In this document: piece after piece, positions 60,385 through 64,000 of the stretch | How the letters are laid out: each line of letters begins with the position of its first letter | Numbering within the stretch: position 1 is the stretch's first letter | DNA from: an uncultured Clostridium sp. | GTDB taxonomy: Bacteria; Bacillota; Clostridia; Lachnospirales; Lachnospiraceae | Length of the DNA stretch: 64,000 bases | Reading direction: 5' to 3' | Assembly (NCBI GenBank): GCA_946553025.1 | Contig: CAMNRM010000014.1 | Span: 1 to 64,000 of the forward strand | The notes under the pieces: model-generated | What the model was told of the DNA's origin: nothing | The model's input: only the letters and a program-made list of their open reading frames with translations | The model's database searches: none | Translations under genes and position numbers: made by a program

Positions 60385-63075
60385 TTATTCCTTTTCATCT
60401 TCTCCCAAAAGTTCTTCAAGTTTAGCCATTTCTTCACTTACCCTGCGTTCATATTCAGAATTTGAAAATTCATAGTTTTGCATGTAGTCCTGTGCAGAAA
60501 TGGTATTGGACCCACAGAACCAGCAAATATCAACAGTATCATAATACTGCCACAAACACTCTACACAATATGACACTGCATCTTCTTTTCCGCCAAGTCT
60601 TACCCATGGCGTATATTCGGCCCGGATTCCGTCCCGGGAAGTGCTTGTCATGGGCCATGAATCATTAGAGTTTCCTCCTGATATTTTAGGTATCCCGTTG
60701 TGTAACTCTATTACTTCCCCATTCATCTTTCCCCCGGCAATATTCTCCAGCACCACCTGACAGATAAGCTTTTCACTTGATTCTTGTGCAGGCTTTGCTT
60801 CGATGAAAAAACGATTGCCCAACCCATAAAGGCCTTTTTCTACTTCCTTCACAAGTTCCCATTCCGTATACGGAGAATTTCCATCCTTTTCTCCCGGTAT
60901 TCGATAAAATTTCTGCACTACGCTAAAATAATTTTGATAACCTAATTCAATATCATTTTTTCCGTTATGCAGCAAAAAACTGGTATTTCTTCGGATATTT
61001 TCTACCCTCGGTTCATTCATCCTTTCAACAAAAAAGCTAACGGATACATCTCCTTCTTCCTCCTCATCTTCGTTATATAACATGCCATTGAAAAAATAAG
61101 TATTCCTGTTTTCTGTATATTCTGCCTGCTTTGCCTCGAGTAAAACAGGTTCCGTCTGGTCTTCAAATACGCCATAAAAAAGCTGTGGATTTGCAGGAAT
61201 ATGCAGAACACCTTCTTCATCCGGAAGGATTTTATTTTCAACCAATACCGGCCGATATAAACCATCTCCTTCATCGGCTAAAATATGATAATAAGCGGAT
61301 GACAATGTTTTCAACTGTTCCTGAGATAATGGAATATCAATGCTCTCTCCACCGGTATTTTTCGGCACAAGAAACTCCTCCTGAAAAACCATACCTTTTA
61401 CCCAGTTTTCCGAAAAATCTTCTAAATAATTCTGATATTCCGTTAAATTCGCAGCCTCTGCATAGCGCATTTTTCCTTCATTCAAATAATAGTTTTTATT
61501 GTCATAAGGATAATAAACCGATAGACCGCAACTGTCAGAAATATTCGATGTCCGGTAAATCACTGCTTCTTCCAGAGCCTGAATAAGTGTTTTGACTTCT
61601 TCCGAATATTCACCTTCCAGCTTTTTTGTCATATCCGCTAAATCCACTAAATCAAGACTGTTTCTTTTATCTTTTACCGCTCCCAGCCCAAAACATTTTG
61701 TAAGTGCTCTCTTTTGGGCAAATACAGCATAATTTCCCCCTTCTAAACCTGCAGTTAGCTGCACACTTAAAGCTTCCAACTGCTCTTCTAAAGCAGGAAT
61801 CCCTGCAAGATCGATACATGCTAATGTCATATCCGGATGCTTTTGTTCTCCAAATTGTTCTTCAGATTCTCGATAAGAATCAATAACTTCTCTTGCAATA
61901 TCCTCCATGCTTTCCGTTTCATTCAATATATTTAAACAATGATAATCCCATCCTGTTCCCGGTATCGTTTCCTGCGATGCAATAAAATATTCGGCATATT
62001 CTTCAATTGCCTGCGCCGCTTCAAGCGTTCCCATCATGCAGGCATCATAGCCCATCCAGTCCATCTTATGATCTTGTCCAAAAGGAGATTTTTCCAAACT
62101 TCGCTTTAATTCTCCCAAGGTTAAACTGTCATAGGAGAAGTTTTCGTCATTGCCAAAACCATGAACCGGCCCGTTTCCATGATCCCAGCAAATCAGAGCA
62201 TAATGTTTTGCCGGATATTGATCATAAGAAAACTGAAGGAACTCATAAAGGGTATCGGAGTCACCCATATTCTGGGGTGATTCCGTCGAAGCTACCTCCA
62301 TTTTTTCACCCTGTTTTATAGCATAAACCGTATTTTGACCTCCGGGAATACCATTCTTCCAAAAAGGAGTTCCGCCAGTATAAATCAGGACATTTACTTT
62401 TTCTGTGTCTACCCCGCTTCCCAGCATTTCTTCTATATCTCTGGAAGCACATCCATTTCCGCTTTCCAGATTTGAACCAACCATATAGATCATTACGGTA
62501 TAATCTTTTTCCGGATTTCTTTTCACATCGGAATGAAGTTGTAATAGAGCAACAGATTCATATCCATCAACTTCATTCCAGTCAGTTTCACTCCCGTTAC
62601 CCGCAATAGAAATCGGTTTTCTTATAAATACGGCTAAAATACGCTGAAAAAAATTCCGGATTTTTTCCGTGAGTCCTGACGAAAATGTTTTTTCTATAAA
62701 ATCATTTTCTCCATACTCGCTTTCTCCCTGCCCATCTTCTCCGTATGCACTTTCTCCCTGCCCATCTTCTCCGTATGTACTTTCTTCCTGTTCACCTTCT
62801 CCGTATGCACCTTCTCCCTGCGTACCTTCTCCATGTCCATTTTCTTCATACTCAGCTTTATTATCCGTTTCATCCTTCGTATTTTTATTATCGAAATTTT
62901 CCGTATTATCGTTCGCTGTTTCTTCACTTTTTCTCTTTTTTTCTATTGAATCACTAATCCTTTCGGTCAGTTCATCGGAAACAGTATCCGGCAGCATCGC
63001 ACAACCACCGCTCATATTAACCAAAAGTAAAATTACCGCAAGCAACATCCCGCACAGCCTTTTTCTCTTTTTCAT
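60385..63075 (-). CDS. clostripain-like (C11) cysteine protease, secreted
   Basis: 896 residues. Signal sequence with a possible lipid-attachment Cys25 (SGGC, not a perfect lipobox). Residues 80-125 are a Gly/Glu/Tyr-rich repeat region of decapeptides such as ESAYGEDGQG. The C11 peptidase domain follows (about 185-560) with DYTVMIYMVGSNLESGNGCA, catalytic His299 in CWDHGNGP and Cys346 in GYDACMMGT. The C-terminal part (about 560-890) is beta-rich and contains two CxxC pairs (CVEC and CWFC), suggesting a zinc ribbon. It should cleave after Arg or Lys on the cell surface; the substrate is unknown. Confidence 0.88.
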   Translation of the reverse strand: MKKRKRLCGMLLAVILLLVNMSGGCAMLPDTVSDELTERISDSIEKKRKSEETANDNTENFDNKNTKDETDNKAEYEENGHGEGTQGEGAYGEGEQEESTYGEDGQGESAYGEDGQGESEYGENDFIEKTFSSGLTEKIRNFFQRILAVFIRKPISIAGNGSETDWNEVDGYESVALLQLHSDVKRNPEKDYTVMIYMVGSNLESGNGCASRDIEEMLGSGVDTEKVNVLIYTGGTPFWKNGIPGGQNTVYAIKQGEKMEVASTESPQNMGDSDTLYEFLQFSYDQYPAKHYALICWDHGNGPVHGFGNDENFSYDSLTLGELKRSLEKSPFGQDHKMDWMGYDACMMGTLEAAQAIEEYAEYFIASQETIPGTGWDYHCLNILNETESMEDIAREVIDSYRESEEQFGEQKHPDMTLACIDLAGIPALEEQLEALSVQLTAGLEGGNYAVFAQKRALTKCFGLGAVKDKRNSLDLVDLADMTKKLEGEYSEEVKTLIQALEEAVIYRTSNISDSCGLSVYYPYDNKNYYLNEGKMRYAEAANLTEYQNYLEDFSENWVKGMVFQEEFLVPKNTGGESIDIPLSQEQLKTLSSAYYHILADEGDGLYRPVLVENKILPDEEGVLHIPANPQLFYGVFEDQTEPVLLEAKQAEYTENRNTYFFNGMLYNEDEEEEGDVSVSFFVERMNEPRVENIRRNTSFLLHNGKNDIELGYQNYFSVVQKFYRIPGEKDGNSPYTEWELVKEVEKGLYGLGNRFFIEAKPAQESSEKLICQVVLENIAGGKMNGEVIELHNGIPKISGGNSNDSWPMTSTSRDGIRAEYTPWVRLGGKEDAVSYCVECLWQYYDTVDICWFCGSNTISAQDYMQNYEFSNSEYERRVSEEMAKLEELLGEDEKE
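62721..62840 (-). repeat. four 30-bp tandem repeats encoding a decapeptide
   Basis: A 30-base unit (encoding variants of ESAYGEDGQG) is repeated four times, starting at 62721, 62751, 62781 and 62811, with a few substitutions. Uneven copy number between strains would be expected. It encodes an acidic linker between signal and peptidase of the C11 protein. Confidence 0.85.
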
Positions 63076-63134
63076 CTATTCTTCCCCCTGTATTTTTTAT
63101 TTACAGCGTTTTGACTTGATTTTTGTAAAATAAT

Positions 63135-63186
63135 CCCATTTCAAATAACCCATTTTAAATAACCCCATTTTAAATCATCCCATTGG
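63135..63186. repeat. short tandem AT-rich repeats
   Basis: Three to four units of about 16 bases of the form CCCATTTTAAATAAC in tandem, in the gap between the C11 gene and the anti-sigma-like gene. No structure beyond the tandem order. Confidence 0.6.
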
Positions 63187-63203
63187 ATATATTCTTTAAT
63201 GAA

Positions 63204-63950
63204 TTATTGATTTTCGTTATTTTTTTCAAATATTTCCTTTAACACACGGATAAATTCCTTTTCTGAAAGCGTGCCGGATTCGATATAGATATATTGTCCA
63301 TGATCTTCCCATGCTGCACTTCGGTTTCCTGAGTCTGTCCAGCATCCTGCATAAAAGTCCTGACCTTCTAGCTTCTGTAAGGGTGATGCAAGAAGACTTG
63401 AAGGTGCGGGGGAACATACACTGGAAATCGTTACAAAAATTTCCGAACTGTCTTTACCATCCTTTTTATATAATACCTTTGCCCGTTTTTCTGTTATTCC
63501 TTCCTCCTCAACAGCTTCCAGACTTGAAAAATTGACTTCATAGCCCGGAATAAACTCCGGCAGGAAAATTCCGGTCTGTAGGGCATATTCATCCATAGTA
63601 AGCGTCTGTAGATTTCCATTTATTGTATTTTCTTTAATCTCCTGCGATAAATCCTCTGACAATTCTGCAAATGCAATACGTGGAACGGATAAATTTGAAA
63701 TTGCCGGGTATGCAACGAGAAGACATGCCACACAAGCCGCTGCAGATAAAATCTTTTTATTGCGATAGAAAGGAATTATCTTTTCCTGGCGGCTTTTCCT
63801 TTCTTTATCTGTTCCTGTATTTTTATAACCTTCTTTCATCAAATCCGCTTTCAATTTTTTATTTTCTTCGTACATCTGGAGTTTTGTTCGTTCAATCAAC
63901 GCCGAAGGAGCCGAAATCTGACTCATTTTCGCCCTATAACTTTCTCTCAT
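63204..63950 (-). CDS. anti-sigma-like single-pass membrane protein
   Basis: 248 residues: a cytosolic helical N-terminus, one membrane helix (about 72-90, KILSAAACVACLLVAYPAISNL), and an outer domain reading like DUF4367 (LTMDEYALQTGIFLPEFIPGYEVN, LEGQDFYAGCWTDS). The gene starts 17 bases inside the end of the sigma-factor gene, so the two are translated together. Such proteins hold an ECF-type sigma factor until a surface signal releases it. A typical zinc-binding H-x3-C-x2-C is not present. Confidence 0.75.
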   Translation of the reverse strand: MRESYRAKMSQISAPSALIERTKLQMYEENKKLKADLMKEGYKNTGTDKERKSRQEKIIPFYRNKKILSAAACVACLLVAYPAISNLSVPRIAFAELSEDLSQEIKENTINGNLQTLTMDEYALQTGIFLPEFIPGYEVNFSSLEAVEEEGITEKRAKVLYKKDGKDSSEIFVTISSVCSPAPSSLLASPLQKLEGQDFYAGCWTDSGNRSAAWEDHGQYIYIESGTLSEKEFIRVLKEIFEKNNENQ

Positions 63951-64000
63951 GATAATAGCCCTCCATCAAATATTTTTTAATCCCATCCCGCGCCCGCGAC
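63934..64000 (-). CDS. 3' end of a sigma factor gene (partial)
   Basis: The last 21 codons on the - strand encode SRARDGIKKYLMEGYYHERK and a final Leu before TAG. The pattern R-A-R-x2-I-K-K-Y-L is that at the end of region 4 of ECF sigma factors. It runs off the right edge and overlaps the anti-sigma-like gene by 17 bases. Most of the gene lies outside the window. Confidence 0.7.
   Translation of the reverse strand, partial: SRARDGIKKYLMEGYYHERKL

Noticed and set aside
62721-62840. Regular 30-bp repeats that could suggest a CRISPR array
   Set aside because: Units are contiguous without spacers and encode an in-frame decapeptide of the C11 protein.
1-64000. tRNA or rRNA genes at the island borders
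   Set aside because: No cloverleaf or rRNA-like sequence was noticed near 10.4, 34.6 or 42.6 kb, although a covariance search was not possible.

Overview
The window looks like a chromosomal segment of a Gram-positive anaerobe of the Clostridia, most likely a Lachnospiraceae gut bacterium. The inference rests on strong AGGAGG-type ribosome binding sites, lipoprotein-anchored ABC binding proteins, a YjjI glycyl radical enzyme, DUF4869, clostripain-family and DUF1703-type genes, and an absence of outer-membrane genes. No rRNA, tRNA, CRISPR array or phage structural gene was seen. All family names come from reading motifs, not from database searches.

Layout: (1) 1-10.4 kb, GC-balanced: a divergent locus with a two-component system on the + strand and, on the - strand, an operon of a very large solute-binding lipoprotein, two sugar-type ABC permeases, an HlyD-like adaptor and a MacB-core-like membrane protein; then an iron alcohol dehydrogenase. 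(2) 10.4-19.3 kb, AT-rich accessory region rich in defence-type genes: polymerase-beta-fold nucleotidyltransferase, dGTPase-type HD hydrolase, SMEK-STAND-TPR protein, Fic protein, a P-loop/DUF4869 pair and a membrane coiled-coil protein. (3) 19.3-34.5 kb, very AT-rich glycosylation island: glycosyltransferases, methyltransferases, a nucleotide-sugar dehydrogenase and a broken acetyltransferase, headed by a membrane protein gene and a secreted Thr-rich surface protein gene. (4) 34.6-36.7 kb: a TnpB-family gene whose three RuvC catalytic positions are all substituted, followed by a strongly structured non-coding stretch. This is the best candidate here for an undescribed RNA-guided, nuclease-dead regulator beside a surface-protein operon. 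(5) 36.7-42.6 kb: HicA/HicB, a short HipA-like kinase with a partner, a Septu-like ATPase/HNH pair flanked by two copies of the 3' end of a TfoX-like gene, and truncated AAA genes.

(6) 42.7-52.2 kb, core-like: deoD, a BMP-type nucleoside ABC importer, a stand-alone RarA/MgsA C-terminal-like protein, a YjjI glycyl radical enzyme and a LacI-type regulator, together suggesting purine (deoxy)nucleoside salvage. (7) 52.5-58.5 kb: a + strand signalling operon of MBL hydrolase, GAF/HD-GYP phosphodiesterase, FecR-domain lipoprotein and CHASE2 class III cyclase. (8) 58.5-64 kb: DUF1703-type AAA protein, clostripain-like lipoprotein, anti-sigma-like membrane protein and the tail of a sigma factor.

Two kinds of small repeats mark the flanks: a REP-like palindrome built on GTTACTGTTCAC, seen at both ends but not noticed between about 10.4 and 42.6 kb, and longer hairpin-rich insertions, one of which sits in frame inside the histidine kinase. 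The absence of the REP from the AT-rich middle supports the view that the middle was acquired separately.
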